Under the pieces are notes generated by a model that saw only the letters and a program-made list of their open reading frames with translations, searched no databases and was not told the DNA's origin. A stretch of DNA of 64,000 nt from Apis mellifera (Eukaryota; Arthropoda; Insecta; Hymenoptera; Apidae), in NCBI RefSeq assembly GCF_003254395.2, contig NC_037650.1:372001-436000 (forward strand). Reading direction: 5' to 3'. A program made the position numbers and the translations under genes. Shown here one piece after another: positions 9,961 through 23,600 of this stretch (the stretch's first letter is position 1; each line of letters opens with the position of its first letter).

Positions 9961-12180
9961 AGGGATCTTGAAAAATGGAAATTTCCACTTATTTCCACGA
10001 AATTTTAAGGAAAAATGTATTTATCAGAGAATTAAAAATTGTGGAACGATTAATGAATCATGTTGTCTCTGTTCTATGCTTAATTCATTATATCTTTGCA
10101 CATACTATGTTACCAAACTCAACAATGTTATTTGTAAATTCTTTTCTTATGTTATTTTTAAAACAATACAAAATATTAATAAAATATGTCCATTTTCTTT
10201 AAATTTAATTACTAATTTATGAAATTGTTAATTATTGTAAATATTCTCAAAGCTAATCTAATATATAACCTATAAATTTAAAATAGTTTTGTTCAAGTTC
10301 AAGAAAAAATTGGAATAGTTGGGTTAGAATATTTCAGAACGAGAAAACAGAAAAAGGAATTATTTTTCTGCCCATGTGTTAAAATTTTAAGTAAATTTTT
10401 CATTCGACAATCAAATATTAATTTAATTCGGAGTAAGATTGTTTGATTTATCTCAAGAATAAATTAGATTAGGATAGGTTAAAATATTTCAAAATGGGGA
10501 GACAGCGAGAGGAATAATTTTGAATTTTGAGTACATTTTTCACTCGATAATAATCAAATAATAAATTTAATTTAATCATTTCGAGATGCAAGGAGATATG
10601 TTCTCGATAACTCTCACAAAAAATCGTTTAAATAAATTGAAATTAATTTCTAAAAATAAATTTTAAAAATATCATATAATAATTATATTTGCTATCTTTT
10701 AATCGAAAATAAGAGTCGACGAAATATGACGACGAAAATAAATCCAAGAATTCTCTCTTGTAATTGGACTGACATTGATCAATCTTGTTTTGAATTACGA
10801 TTCTTCGAGTTCGTGCAAGCGTGTTCGTTTATCCTCGAGAAATCACATTTTCTTCAATAATTATTTTTCACCATTTCTTCTTTATATAACATTAATACAA
10901 ATTTTATCACAAAATAGGATTTTTATTTATATGGGATATTTATTCGTGCATTAGTAGAAGACAGCAAGACAGCTCTCGCTTTGTCATTTTTACGTATCAA
11001 CTTTCGATTTTTAGAATCGACAATCGAAAAATCAAAATGATCAATTCAGAAGATAACAGTTGATATGTAACAAATCATTTTATTTAATGCAAATTTCAAT
11101 AGTTCATAACTTGATAAATAAGTCTTTTTTCCGGTTTTTTAGAATTCAAAACTTCAAAAGTTTCAGAAAGCTATGCTTTATAAATGCAATATTAAAAATA
11201 AATAATAATAATACAAAAAAAGTATGGAAAAATTAAATTCCTTTTTACGTTTAACGATTTATCTACTTCTTTTAACTCGTTTGTATAATTAATATCTTGC
11301 AAATTGATGTATAATTAATTTATACGTTTGCACGATGTGCCGGTGCACATATTATTGTAATAACAGTTCATACATGGTGGTAAATAATATTACGTTTCGC
11401 CTATTACTTACATTAACACGATTCTCTTTGTTATACGATAATTTCAATATTTGGAAATCAATGGCCTGTTGAAAATAGTTATTCGTGATGTATTCATTAT
11501 TGCAACGGTATTGTTACTGATGTTACTGATTATTATTGCAGAAATATTGGGTTGCAGAAATTTGTACCATTAATATGAGAAACTTGAAATAAAACAATAG
11601 AGAATAAAAAATGTAACAAAAAAATAATTTCAATGTTAAAGATTCAAAATTATTCCCGTTACTTCGATAGATTCTGATTGAATATTTTCAGACTGGAATA
11701 TTTATTATTTTTTTGAATGAATAATATTTATTCGTCGTTAGAAATTTAATGAATATTAAAAAAGAAAATATTATTAAAAATATAGATTATAAAATTGTTT
11801 TTAACATATTAAAAACTTCTGTTTACATGAATTTATTTTATATGAATAGAGGAGAAACATTTTTATTTACACTGTTCACATAAAAATACATATATTATTT
11901 ATAAATAAAATAAAATCTTTTCTTTCAGTATATATTTTACGGAAAAATCAAAGAGACGAAATTATGAACACTTTTTTTTTCACTTCATTTTGAATAAATG
12001 CTAAAAAAAAACTTTAGAAAGAAAATATACGAAATATTCGAATACTTTAAACAAAGATAAAATTGTATAAAATCTATCACAATACAAAGAATTAAAATTG
12101 GATGATTGTAATTCTAAACAAAGAAAATAGTGGAAGAATAGCACTTTACATGGCATTTGTTCTGAAAATTCTCAAATTTG
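9961..12180. other. AT-rich stretch with a tandem duplication
   Basis: Frames at 9968-10222 are AT-driven and unrecognised. The region contains the 155-bp tandem duplication at 10299-10580. The rest is AT-rich with no supportable gene. Confidence 0.5.
10299..10580. repeat. Diverged head-to-tail duplication, about 155-bp unit
   Basis: Copy 1 (about 10299-10452) and copy 2 (about 10453-10580) align from TCAAGAA through the shared GTTA(G/A)AATATTTCA, GA(A/G)ACAG and TTCA(T/C)TCGA blocks to ATCAAATA. Copy 1 has roughly 17 extra bases near 10372. Divergence indicates an old duplication. No coding content. Confidence 0.55.
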
Positions 12181-12430
12181 CATAAATTCCGCATTGCTAT
12201 TCGAAATTCGAAAGCCGAAGAAAAGCAACAGGATGAACGATTAATTAAATTTCCCGCGCGCGGCAATTTTAAAGAAAACCGCGCCCAATGAAATCTTCTC
12301 GCATATCGCAACATCTTGCGAAACGCCACATGCAAATTTATATGGAAATGCAGGAAATACTCTGTTAAACTTCAGTTCCCTGTTTAATTAACGATTTAAT
12401 CGAAGCGAATACGCTCTAACTTTCTAATCG
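12181..12430. promoter_or_regulatory. CpG-rich island with POU octamer and TTAATTAA
   Basis: It contains CCCGCGCGCGG, the octamer ATGCAAAT (12330-12337, the known POU-homeodomain core) and TTTAATTAACGATTTAATCG near 12383-12402. No recognisable reading frame. Enhancer function is inferred from motifs. Confidence 0.3.
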
Positions 12431-13190
12431 GCCGCTTGGAAATAAGAACATCTGGAAATTATCACAGTTGGTTTTCAATGGTGTTTACACATTTATTCAA
12501 CTTGTATTCAATGAAAATTTCATATCGTGTCGTGTACAATGATGAAACTCTTTCTATTTTTAATAATATTGTACAATTCTTTTCCAAATCAATGAAATTC
12601 TTTTATTTGAGACTATCTGATTTCATAAATCGTGGAAGGAATTGTTCAATGATTACTTGGAGATAAGAGGTTATATTATTAGCAATTATATAATCCTATT
12701 ATTCAAAATAAAATTATTGAGATTCGTTATTGAGATATTTAAAAATGTAAATGTTCAAGTCGTCCTCGTTTTCAAAATTTGTTGTTATTTTAACATTTTC
12801 GCTTAATTATCAATAAGAAGGTCAAAGTACTTGACATTTTCTATTCAATAGACACATAGTGCTTAAAAATAATACAGAATGAATTCTAAATTTTGCTACA
12901 AATACTCAAAATTCTCAGTTTTATTTTATTCTTCTAAAAAATGATTCAAAATAAATGTATAATATGAAAAAATATTGTTTACATTTTCCTTGTCTAAGTA
13001 AAAAAAAAAAAAGTAATTTTATAATTACTATCCGTGATCCAAGAAGTTATGGAGATCGTATATTATTCGAACTCGCTATTCACGGAAGAAATAAACGATA
13101 ATTAACGTGTATATATATATATCTTTACGTTATCTTTAGATGTTTTAAATTAATGTATAAAACATCTCTCGAGCTCGAAAAGAGCCATGT
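12431..13190. other. AT-rich stretch
   Basis: No supportable gene. A 76-codon plus frame (12436-12666) begins with a non-ATG codon and is unrecognised. Short A-run near 13001. Confidence 0.5.
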
Positions 13191-14000
13191 TATTTTTCTC
13201 GTCCGGAAAGCGTTAATCTGGTTTCCGCTTTTCGATCATGTATGCCAGAATCATCGGTGAAAAGGAGCGCGTCCCGTTGTTGAAACAAAAGTTTCACTAT
13301 CTAATTAGCAACTCTCTTCGCGCGTGCTGCTAACTGTTAATTTTCGCGAAACATTTTTGCGCGTGACAAAGAAATCAAAAGGGAAAGAGGGGGAGGGGGA
13401 GCGTGATGGGAGGAATAAAAGCGGAGATGACAATAGGACGAGTTTGAAAATACGTATATACGAGGAAAAAAGAAAAAAAAAAAAAGAAAAAAGAAAAGAG
13501 GTAAAACAAGGTTGGAAAGAAAGGAAAACCTTTGCACTTTGTATAACACACAGCACACGTGGGTGACATAGTTTGTCAAAAGTTTAACCCATTATATCAA
13601 CGATTTAATTGCATTGTATGAGCTGTGCTCCAATTTTTCGTCGGTTAAAAAAAAAAGAAGAAAAAAGCAACGAAGCCAACAACAATTTTGATATAACACC
13701 GCGAGCTAAAAATCGTGAAAATCAGAAATCGTGTTATCGATAAAGCGAAATTCAGTTTTATGCCACTGTACCGACCGACTGACCGTGTAAAATTAGTTAT
13801 CGACGTGGCTCGTGATTAAATCGCGGTTCTCTTTTACGAGAAAAGAGAGGGGGAGGGGGTGTCTCCATATAAAGTACGACGATCAATGGCCAAATTTTAT
13901 TCTATCTTGTGTCGTTTACACGATTTTGAAATCTTTCCAATTTAATCCAGAAATCGATTTGACCGAGTTAGAAATTTTTCTGTCGTGCAGATATATATTT
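13191..14000. other. CpG-rich patch followed by purine-rich tracts
   Basis: About 13191-13345 is CpG-rich. The plus strand is then strongly purine-rich (13377-13540), with an A/G tract at 13461-13500 and G-runs near 13389-13400. The overlapping frames here are low-complexity shadows of this tract. No gene supported. Confidence 0.45.
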
Positions 14001-15000
14001 ATATCGTAATTAACACGCGTGCAAAACCTTCAAAAAGTATAATTTTCACGGAGAAACGTATGAATGAGAGAAAAATTGGAAAAGAAGATCGAAGAATTTT
14101 TTTTTGTAAATAGTACAGAGTAATTGAACACTTGACATTTATATTTCGTTTCGACTCGAAGGAATATATGGATGATAAAATTGTAAAACGGTTTTTTTTC
14201 TTTAAATTCGTTTCGATTTCGTAATAGAATTTCTTTATTGATTCGATATTGCGTCTCATTTCACAAATTCATTAAAATGGATCGGAGAAAATTTCAATAT
14301 TATATTTAATATACCTTATAAATAGAACGATATACACGAAACGTAATTAAACCTATCCATTACCACTTTATTTTTCCACCGATCAATCAGTTATATATAC
14401 TTTCGTTCTCCTCCCCTCCCCTCCTCTTCCTCCCGTTTATATTATATCATTCAATTTCCTCCATTAAAAGTCATGGTTCGAATATTTATTCCTTCTTCTT
14501 TCTTCACATTGTTACCTTGCACACGTAACACGTATCCACGAGAAGAAGGAAGAAATCACTTATGGCAATTCCTGTAATGGTCCCTTCCCCCCTTCCCTTC
14601 CCACGACTATAAAATTCTTGGAGTAACGAAGTGAATTTGAAAAAAAAAAATGAGTGAATTTGAGAAAGAACGAGAGATAGAGGCGGAGGGGAGGGGGGTT
14701 GACTGCCAGCATCAATTCAAGTCTGAAAACAAATTGAATTCGATCATCTGAAATATGTCTCGAGCGGAATAATGCATTGAGGTGCGGCGGAAATGGAACG
14801 CGCGCCTATTTCACTGTAGTGAGAGAGAGAGAGAAAGAGAGCATTTTCACATGCTTTTCACTGGAGAACTTATTTTCCACGTACATTAGCGACACCCAAA
14901 AGTTCTCCTATGAAATTCTTGTCAGCCATTTTCGTGTTCCTTTCGAATTTACATCGGTAATCGATAATTTCTTCCTATTCGTCGAATGAAATAAACATAT
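14001..15000. other. Mixed stretch with pyrimidine/purine tracts
   Basis: C/T-rich tracts at about 14408-14436 and 14580-14602, a G/A-rich tract at 14680-14700, and a GA-dinucleotide tract at about 14820-14842. GA tracts can bind GAGA-type factors in insects, but these may simply be simple repeats. No gene supported. Confidence 0.45.
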
Positions 15001-15930
15001 ATACAGTGTGTTACAGAAATTGGTTGGCAAAAGTTGACCGTGAGATTCAAGATCTCGATTTTAGAGCTTTTTACACATCCGTAAAATAATATTCACAATT
15101 GGTTTTCCTTATTCGATGTATTTTGAATATTGTTTCTTTTTTTTTTTTTTTTTTACACGATTATGGGTACTTCAAATTGTTATGAATTCTCTAATTTTGA
15201 ATTCGATGTATCGTTTCGCATTATTCGAAGGGAATGAAAGTTTCAATGATGATTTGTCGCAAAAGTGTTGACACGTTATATACGATTATAAGAAAATTAA
15301 TCCTGATTTTTCAACGAAAATTTAAGCGTATATTTAGAATATAATGCACTTTTTTAATCGCGACTCTTTGGCGAAGATAGAGCAAGAGTTTAAATTACAA
15401 AATGTTCGGATTATTCAGCGCTCTATCGTCTATCTGATGTAAAAAAAAAAAAAGGAAAAACTTGGAGACAAAATTATATTTAAAATTTGACAGAATGTTT
15501 TGGGTTAATTTCAGCTGTTCAAAGAGAGAAGGTGCTCTATATATACGTTATATAGCTCCATTATGCTCTACTGCCTCTGGCCAAAGAATTAGGACCACTC
15601 ACAATTTTTAACATTTTTCGTGCTTTTAGTAAAATTTAAAGGTCCAAATGAAAATTTAATTCTTTCGATATATTAACGTATTTCGCGTATACGCGCGTAT
15701 TAATAATTTATACATCACGACACATAACGTTTTATTATATTTCTATTTTCGTATTTTCCGTGGCCAGCCAACTCTCTCTCGATATGAATACCATTCAAAA
15801 CACGCGGAATTTACTTCACAAAACATTCGTGATACGTCAAATCGATTCGAAGAAAAAAATTGTGGAAAAATAAACGATAAAATAAAGAAAGTGTTGTATA
15901 ATATACCGTGACAATTTTTTTTTTGCGACC
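15001..15930. other. AT-rich stretch with possible transposon-end remnants
   Basis: TATACAGTGTGTTACAGAAA at 15000-15019 resembles the TA plus CAGTG-type ends common in Tc1/mariner-like elements. A second possible end, GGCCAAAGAATTAGGACCAC, lies at 15579-15598. I could not find matching inverted partners, so no element boundaries can be drawn. There is an 18-T run at 15137-15154. No gene supported. Confidence 0.25.
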
Positions 15931-18100
15931 GACTGTACTTCTCCGTCAACGTCCAAACTTTGCCCCCGACGCGAAAAGTAATTTAATACAGTAATTTTTC
16001 TTTCGTTCCTCCTTCCGAATTTTCCACGTGGTCTCGAGGAAGCCAACGACGCTGACTGCTGGAAAATTAACGATCCGGAAACGTTCATGAAATGTTCATT
16101 CGCCACGACCAAATCGATTCTCCATACCGACAGGATGATTATCTGTTGCCCTACTCATGTTTGAATAACTTTTTGTTTATATCGAACGGAAGATCGATCG
16201 ATCGATTCATCGTTCGAAGTAAAATTAATCGATTCGAATCAGATTTCAATTAAGTTTTATTGAACTCGGTCCGATCCGTGATGAAAATTTGCTAATTTAA
16301 TCTTTTAATTGTGGGATACATATGTATCTTATTATAGTTTCGAAGATAAGATTTTTATATATATATATTGGATAAATGATTAATTTCGCTGGTTGATTGC
16401 TTTGTACAAATAATTCACAATATTTACGTAACAAGTGAATCGTTAAAAAGTTATTTCTTCGTGAAATAAATAAACTTTAATAAGCTTTGAAATATCTCAA
16501 CTCTTATACATAGAGATATATATAGAGGGATCAAGCATTCAAAGATAAAATATAAAACAACATATGAAAATTAAAATAATATTAAATAAAATAATTTTCA
16601 TACTTAATATCTATTGTTGCAATAATTGGATTTATGGAATATTTAATATTAGTTTATAATATTCATAACTTAATTATAAAATTAAGTTAGGTTAGGTTCA
16701 AATCCAACACAAATTATAGACGTAATACAAAATATCTCAAAAATTTTTGCAAAAATCTCGAAAATTATTCTTTGAATTTATAGAAATTTAGAGAATTTAT
16801 ATTATATTATATTATATTAGAGAATTTATATTATATTTATTCTTTGGATTTATAGAATTTATAGAAATTATTCTAGAATTTATAGAAAAACTATGTATCA
16901 TTAACTATTATATTTTTATTAAAAAATCATAATATTATTTGAGCGTTAATATTATTATTTTTTTTCATAATTTTATCTCTAATTGTTGAAATTAATCCTT
17001 TTTTTCTTATAAATCAATTGTTTATTATTAAAATTGATTATATCTCGAATTTTATAATATTAAACTTAATATTTATATTAAATTGATGAATTTTGTTTAT
17101 TAGAAATTGATAATCGAATAATTCATCGAACAAAAATTTCTTTTATATTTAATTTTAACTCGTATTAATAATTCCATCATTAACCAATTTGGAATTTTTT
17201 TTTATCAATGTGATCTAAAATTTGTGTAAAATAAATTTATATCAGATTTATAATTGAATCGAGTTTCTTGAAATAATTGTATAAATTGAATTGACGATAT
17301 GAAATAAAAAATTCACAGGAACGCAAAATTTCGTTCGCTATTTTTTGAAACAAAAATTCTCCACTATCGCGTTTACTAGAAATTTCAGAGAACGTTTAAC
17401 ACTGCAAGACGAACAACCAGTACTTTGTGGGTACCACTTTCGCTCGAGCGCCAACACACCATTTTGGCAAATGCTCCGTTGATAATTCTCCTTTTCCCTC
17501 TTTTTTAAACACGTACGATCATCGAGATCTATTCTCCAAAATTATATTACCAATGCAATTTTGGGTAATCTGATTAATTAAGGATTATGATTCGATGCGA
17601 AATTATATTATTTATCACGATTACTGACCGTTAAATAATCAATAATCGAAGGTCACGAATAAATCAATAACTATTAATCGATAACTTATTTACTGTTTAG
17701 TGTATATTCTTCATTTTTTTCATTTATTATTAGCTTTTAATATAATCTCCATTTCGAATCATCTGATAATAAAACGGAAATTAATAATGTAAAAATAGTT
17801 TAAACGTTAGATTGATTTATTTTATGATTTACTTATTCTTATCGATTTTTATTTTTATTACGAATTCAATATTTACCACAGAAATAAAATCTGATTTCTA
17901 ACATGTCATCTTCAATATAACCAATTTTCTTTTTATTAGAATATTAGATATTGTTATTCGATTCCTTCGTTATAAATATAATCCAGCAGATACACAAATT
18001 GCAATATTCACAGCATGATTAAAGATCGAACGTATTTTCTTTCGTTGGAGGAATGATGATTTAATCGCGAGGAATCTACCTCGGTAAAAATTTTTCATTT
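15931..18100. other. CpG-rich patch then long AT-rich stretch
   Basis: About 15931-16140 is CpG-rich with no recognised frame. A GATC-type repeat (GATCGATCGATCGATT) lies near 16194-16208. From 16230 on it is AT-rich. It holds TAACTTAAT/ATTAAGTTA inverted arms followed directly by TTAGGTTAGG near 16667-16694, and a TATAT/TTATA repeat array around 16793-16880. No gene. Confidence 0.45.
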
Positions 18101-18450
18101 AATTTTTGGATAAAAGAATCTAATTTTTAGAAGAAAATGAATTCTTGGATGGAAAGGGATTCATTGCTCTCGCCCGTGTCAACGAATCAAGGTTTTTCAT
18201 CTTCGCGCCCCTCGAATCCGCGATTCTTTTGCCTTCGACATCAAAAGTCGCGTGTAAAGTCTCGGCCATAAAGCGAACGAGAGGAGAGGCACGAGAAACT
18301 TTCATCCCTCACCGATGACCACCTCGGTTCTTCCGCCGAGTTCCTTCCGCTTATCGAGGCCGTCGTCAATTGGGAATCGAAGCGACCAAGTGGAGCAGAA
18401 ACACACGGATTCGTACTCGGTATAAGGATGGATTAACGATCTAATGGAAG
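18101..18450. promoter_or_regulatory. CpG-rich island
   Basis: GC-richer block between AT-rich flanks with a 61-codon minus frame that is unrecognised. Possible constrained non-coding DNA; composition is the only evidence. Confidence 0.2.
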
Positions 18451-21400
18451 GGATATCTAAAGGGATGTCGAGAATTTTTAGAAGGTTAAGGCCAGATTAT
18501 TTAGAATTTTGAAAGCGATAAGTTTAGTTCAAGTTTTCCACGGAAATTTATATCAATCTGGCTTTGTATTTTTGATAAATTCATTTTCTCATTTACAGTA
18601 TACTGCGTTACGAAGAAATATATGTGATAATATATCTAATAAATATCATATCTATATATCTATATATCTAATAAACTTTGATAAAAGTTTTTTTTTTACA
18701 ATGATAGATAATGTTAAGATTAAATATTTTTTTTATGAAAAGTTTCGCTTTACCATTTGAAAAAAATAATTGTAAATTAAATCTTCTTTAAAGTATTAAA
18801 ATCGAGCATTAAAAATATTTGAATAATCTAATCAATAATTGAGAATTTCTTAGATTCGATAATTTTTAAAATTCAGAATTTTAAATCAATCTACTATTCA
18901 TTATTTCTACAATTACAATTTATTATTTAAACATTCTCATTATGTTAATATTGAGAATGAATAAAAATAAGGTAAAATAAGAATAATTTCTTTTTGAAAG
19001 AAAAGAATCGTAAAGCACAAAGACAAATAAAATTCTTTTTTTTTTCTAAGAATCAAGGTTAAGATTGGGTAAAAGTACTCTCTTTGTAAAGCTACTTTGT
19101 TGACACAAAACTGCAAGTTTCTTTTTATTGTACTTTCTTATGCATACCTTTGAATAAGATACGATACAATGAGCTTCTCCTCTGATATTGATACTCTTTT
19201 ATATTTGTACCTTTTTGAAAGAGAGTATAGAATAGTAGTATCTTTTGAAATGCATCGTGTTGAAAGAGGTGCAAGATTCATCTCCAATATATGTATATTA
19301 CGTACCGTAACACTTATTTTAAACTTTGATATTGTCTATAATCAATCTTTTTCATTTTATTCTAATAATAAAATTTTAGATCATAAATCGATAGAATATG
19401 TAATGTATAAAAACAATTCAACTAAATTTGAAAATTTTTTAGTGAAAAGATAAAGGAATCTTTATTATTATTATATAACTTAAAAATTGATTATGCAGAT
19501 AAATTGGAGATACAATTAATGTATAATATATTAAATTAATCAATTTCAAACATAACTCAAATTTGATGAAAAAAATTCATAAGCAATTAGATATTCTTAA
19601 ACTTAAAAAAAAAATTAAACTTCAATGTTAATATTAATATTAAACAGCTATGTCCCAAAATCTTGAAAAATGAAATTTTTATTAATTCTGATATCTTTTG
19701 ATTATTAAATTATTATTTATAATTATTTAGAAAATTTTTATACATTGATTGTTCTTCTTGTGTATTTTTATTTGTTTCTAAGAGAAAGATATACCACTTT
19801 TTTGTAATTGTTACACATAAATATGTCATTTTTTTGTAAAAATTGAAAAATATAATATTTATATTATTATTTATTCCATGATATTTATAAAAAATTCAAA
19901 CGTAAAACATGGAAGAAAACAGTGACAAAGCAAAACATGTATAAAAGTGAATTGTATCAATAATTTCAAATTTTTTCAGTTATTTACAAAATTATTCGAT
20001 AGAAAATCTTCAAAATTTAAAATATATATATATTTGTATACTGAAATAAAATGGTCTTAAATAAAATATTTTGTAAATTTTTCCGTAAAATCTTTTTTTT
20101 TTTCGATTAAATTTTCAAATTTAACCATACAAAAAAATACAATAAAAAATAAAATATCTCGAAATACATTATCTTTATATGGAAAAAATTGAAACATTAT
20201 TTCCTACAAAGTGCAAAATATTGAGATATGGCATGATACAATAAAAAAGATACGATAAAAAAAATTATTTAAAAATTTTTGTAATATATTACAATATAAT
20301 TAAATATACGAACTAGATTAATTAAGAGCGAAAAAGATATAAAGTGATCAAAATATCAAGATATTACGATTAATTAATTTAATTAAATTTCATGCATCCA
20401 AAAGACCATTTAATTTTCTTTGATGTGGACGTTATCGAAATTTACAAATCATTTTTTATATCGAATATTTCTCATTGGCTTTTTACATTCATCGTTAGCT
20501 TATTTTTGAAACGAAACAAATTCTCGTCATTCATGAACGCGTATATAGTATATAGTCCTTTGTGAAGAATTGAACAACTCTGACAAAACATTAATGAAGT
20601 GCATCCACCATGTTTGAAAACTAAATTAACTTTGTATTCGTTTCTGATCTTAAAGCGACTTGCATTGAAAATCTGAATCTGGGCTCATACAACGTTTGAT
20701 TTTAGTTAAATCTTCTTTTTTTAATAAATCTTTATTTAACAATGCATTAAAAACACATCAATCTTTCCTGTTTTAGTTTTCATATTCAGAAAAAATAAAA
20801 GAGCATACATATTTTGAAAATTCTTCGATTTCCATTTAAATATTTATTGATGCAAATAATAACAAGAAAAATTGAAATGATAAGACACTTTATATAAATT
20901 AATATCTTTAAATTATCTCAATCTTAATGTCGTTTAATTATAGCAAAATTTCAGAAAAAAATTCGATTTAAACACTGATTTAGATTTCTATTGGTACATG
21001 TGTGTATTCTACAGCTATAACAGATCGCGTGAGATTGGTAAACTTTGCACCAGGGTTGGTTGTAATTGAGGAATTATTTTCGAGAAAACCTCTTTCTCCA
21101 ATTATCGTTTTTTATAATCTGCGTATCGCAAAGAGAGGGTAGGAATATACCTTCGTTTTCTTTTTTGTCCTCGATAAAGCACCAAAAAAAAAAAAAAAAA
21201 AAATGCTGAAGAATAAAAAGATTCGTGAAAATAAGCGAATCTCGAAGAATTTTTAATTTTTTTTTATTTCCTCTAAACAAAAGCAAAATCGAGGATAATA
21301 TTAAACAAATTGTAAAAACTGTACCGCGTCATTGATAGAAAATTTGAATATCGATATATAAATGTAATAAAATAATTGGAATTTTGTTTTCGAATAATCT

Positions 21401-21640
21401 AAAAAATAAATAGGCATGGTAAGCACTTATATATATTCGTGGAATTTGTTTTGATTCTAGAAGTCAAAATAAATACAAAAGTTAATGCAAAATAAATAAA
21501 TAAATAAATAAATTGAAATTTATTCAAGTTATAAGCAATTTGAATTAGATGAAATCGAGTCCGCTTCATTTCATCACTTCTTCGATTGAATATAATATAT
21601 GAATTTTTTGTACATTAACCTTTGACCCGTGAAATCAATT
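18451..21640. other. Long AT-rich stretch
   Basis: No supportable gene. The 94-codon ATG frame at 19169-19453 is AT-driven and unrecognised. It contains a 20-A run (21184-21203), an AAAT microsatellite (21489-21513) and a TATC/ATAT repeat at 18650-18672. Confidence 0.5.
21489..21513. repeat. AAAT tetranucleotide microsatellite
   Basis: About six tandem copies of AAAT/TAAA. Confidence 0.85.
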
Positions 21641-22130
21641 CTTCAATTAAATTAACATCCCTCGCTGCAGTTACACTGCAGTTACTTTTTTACCAAGAGA
21701 AAAATATAATTCTTCATAAATTACGCGGTATGTCTGGCAAACGTGGAAAACTATGAAAAGCGGGATCCATTCGTTCCACGATGAAAATAATTCTTGCTCG
21801 AAACTGGTAAGAGCTAATTACTTTCGTATATGCACGATTTAGCACGAATTTCGGGTTAACGGGGGAGGCCTATTTTCGGTGATAAATAAAGAAGCTGTTT
21901 AAAATGCAAATTAAACATCGGAGGAAGCTGAAAATCGTATGCTTAATAACCAGAGAAGAACCAGCCGGGAAATCGATACTTGGGCATTTCTCTGTGTTGG
22001 TGTGTTTTCGATATATATATATGTACGTGTATATATGTATGTGCGGTTACATTACACCCCAACCAGGCCGATGTAACAGGGTGATATACAGAGCGTTAAT
22101 ATATTCGTAGGACAGCTTTCGAGGCTATAT
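21641..22130. other. CpG-rich patch with TA/TG dinucleotide tract
   Basis: It contains an 11-bp CTGCAGTTACA direct repeat near 21665-21687, an unrecognised 68-codon ATG frame (21904-22110) and a TA/TG-rich microsatellite-like tract at about 22012-22044. No gene supported. Confidence 0.35.
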
Positions 22131-22230
22131 TGTGGAGAAACGAAGACAAAAGTTGATATAAAAATATCGGTTAAATTATGAGCGAGAAAGTTTCCACGAA
22201 TATATCCTGTGCATCGAATAACATGGTTAA

Positions 22231-22503
22231 TTCAAATATAATTTGTTAGGTTACAAGGAAACGAATGTTCTATTATGTTTACTGCTGCTGTTTTTTTCTT
22301 TTAAAAAAAAATTAATTTTTTAATATAAATTTTTAACAAAAATATACATAGTGTTAAATTATTATTATTTTTATTTTTATTTTTATGCTTTTTATTATCA
22401 ATCAAGAAAAAAAATTTCTTCGCAATTTTATTTTTCTTCGGTAAATTTAAATATATTTGTCAGGTTTAAGAAAACGAATGTTCCATTATGTTTAATATTG
22501 TTG
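22231..22503. repeat. Diverged direct duplication, about 213-bp offset
   Basis: A block of about 58 bp at 22231-22290 recurs at 22446-22503, sharing ATTTGT(T/C)AGGTT and AAACGAATGTTC(T/C)ATTATGTTTA. The AT-rich sequence following each copy is also similar, suggesting a head-to-tail duplication of a unit of about 213 bp. The first copy starts with a GTTAGGTTA motif. Confidence 0.5.
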
Positions 22504-22640
22504 ACGTATAATATAATTTTTTCCTTTTAAAAGTTTTCTATTTCTATTTCTACTTTGATGTTGTACGTACATTATTCGATGAAAAGAAATTTCTTACGAA
22601 ACGTACGAGCGGAATAATGATTCGATTCTTTGCGGAGTTT

Positions 22641-23600
22641 TCGTAAAAGGGAACGAACATGGACGATTTTACTTTGGATTTTCAACTCCATATTTTCATG
22701 TTTTCGACAAAAAATAAAAAATTAACGGGGGGTCAAAAGGTGAAATCGATTCCAGTAAGCCGAGGATATTCTTGCGCGGATGCTTCGTGCTCTTCTCCTC
22801 TCTGCTCTTCAAGTTCTCGCATACTAAATTTTTTCTTATCAACTTATTCGGCTTGAATTTAAATCATTTTCGAATTTTCTCAAGATATTATTATTATTAC
22901 TATTATTATATCTTGTATTCACAGGAGAAATATATATAAATATTCCACGTTCGATCGTTCCATTATAACAATTTATCTTACGATTTTCACGAAAGAAAAA
23001 AAAAAAAAGAAAGAAAAAAATAGAATCGTTTCTTCGATACGATATCTTTCCCTCGAACACAAAAAGCTTGTTCAAGTTATACATTTATGCGTGATTATCC
23101 CGTAAATTTTCAAAGTTCTCGGAGAGGGCCATCCTCTCCTCACTTCCTTTGTTTCGAAGCTCGCTCGAAACCAACCGACCCCTCGAACAAAAACGTTGGG
23201 TAAATTAAAGAGATATCAAGCCTTGTTCTCGACATCCGTGACACGTGTATTATCCGTTGAACAGCGCTCGAACGAAAGAATGCAATTACCCTTCTACCTA
23301 ATTAATTAACGGCCACTTTCTACTTGGGCCCCCGACAATATCGAACGGTTACCGATTGAGACAATCAACGCGACGAGTAATTGGGGGAGGGTGGGGGCGC
23401 CACTGAGAATCAATTAGAATAACTCCGAGCTATTTGAATCCGAAATTAATCGAGCCCCAAAGTCATTCTGCCTCCAAGCTTAATTACTTGCCCCGTTTTA
23501 TTTGCCCACCCTCGTAATCGTAACTCATTTTAAATCCCTTCCCGCTATCCAGGGTCTAAGTAACGCGTTAAATAATTCATCCCATTCGCCGTTTGTCCTC
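22641..23600. promoter_or_regulatory. CpG-rich island block
   Basis: About 23100-23580 is one of the most GC-rich tracts of the window, with G/C-runs (GGGGGAGGGTGGGGGCG near 23382-23399), TAATTAATTAACGG near 23301 and several AATTA cores. AGGGTGGG at about 23387 and CCCACCCT at about 23507 form an inverted pair. No frame is recognisable. Inferred regulatory. Confidence 0.3.

Noticed and set aside
13305..13579. Several overlapping Phe- or Lys-rich frames on both strands
   Set aside because: They are translations of a purine/pyrimidine tract; no complex sequence is encoded.
16691..16701. GGTTCAAATCC resembling a tRNA T-loop
   Set aside because: The flanking T-stem does not pair and no cloverleaf can be built; the match arises from the TTAGGTTAGG tract.
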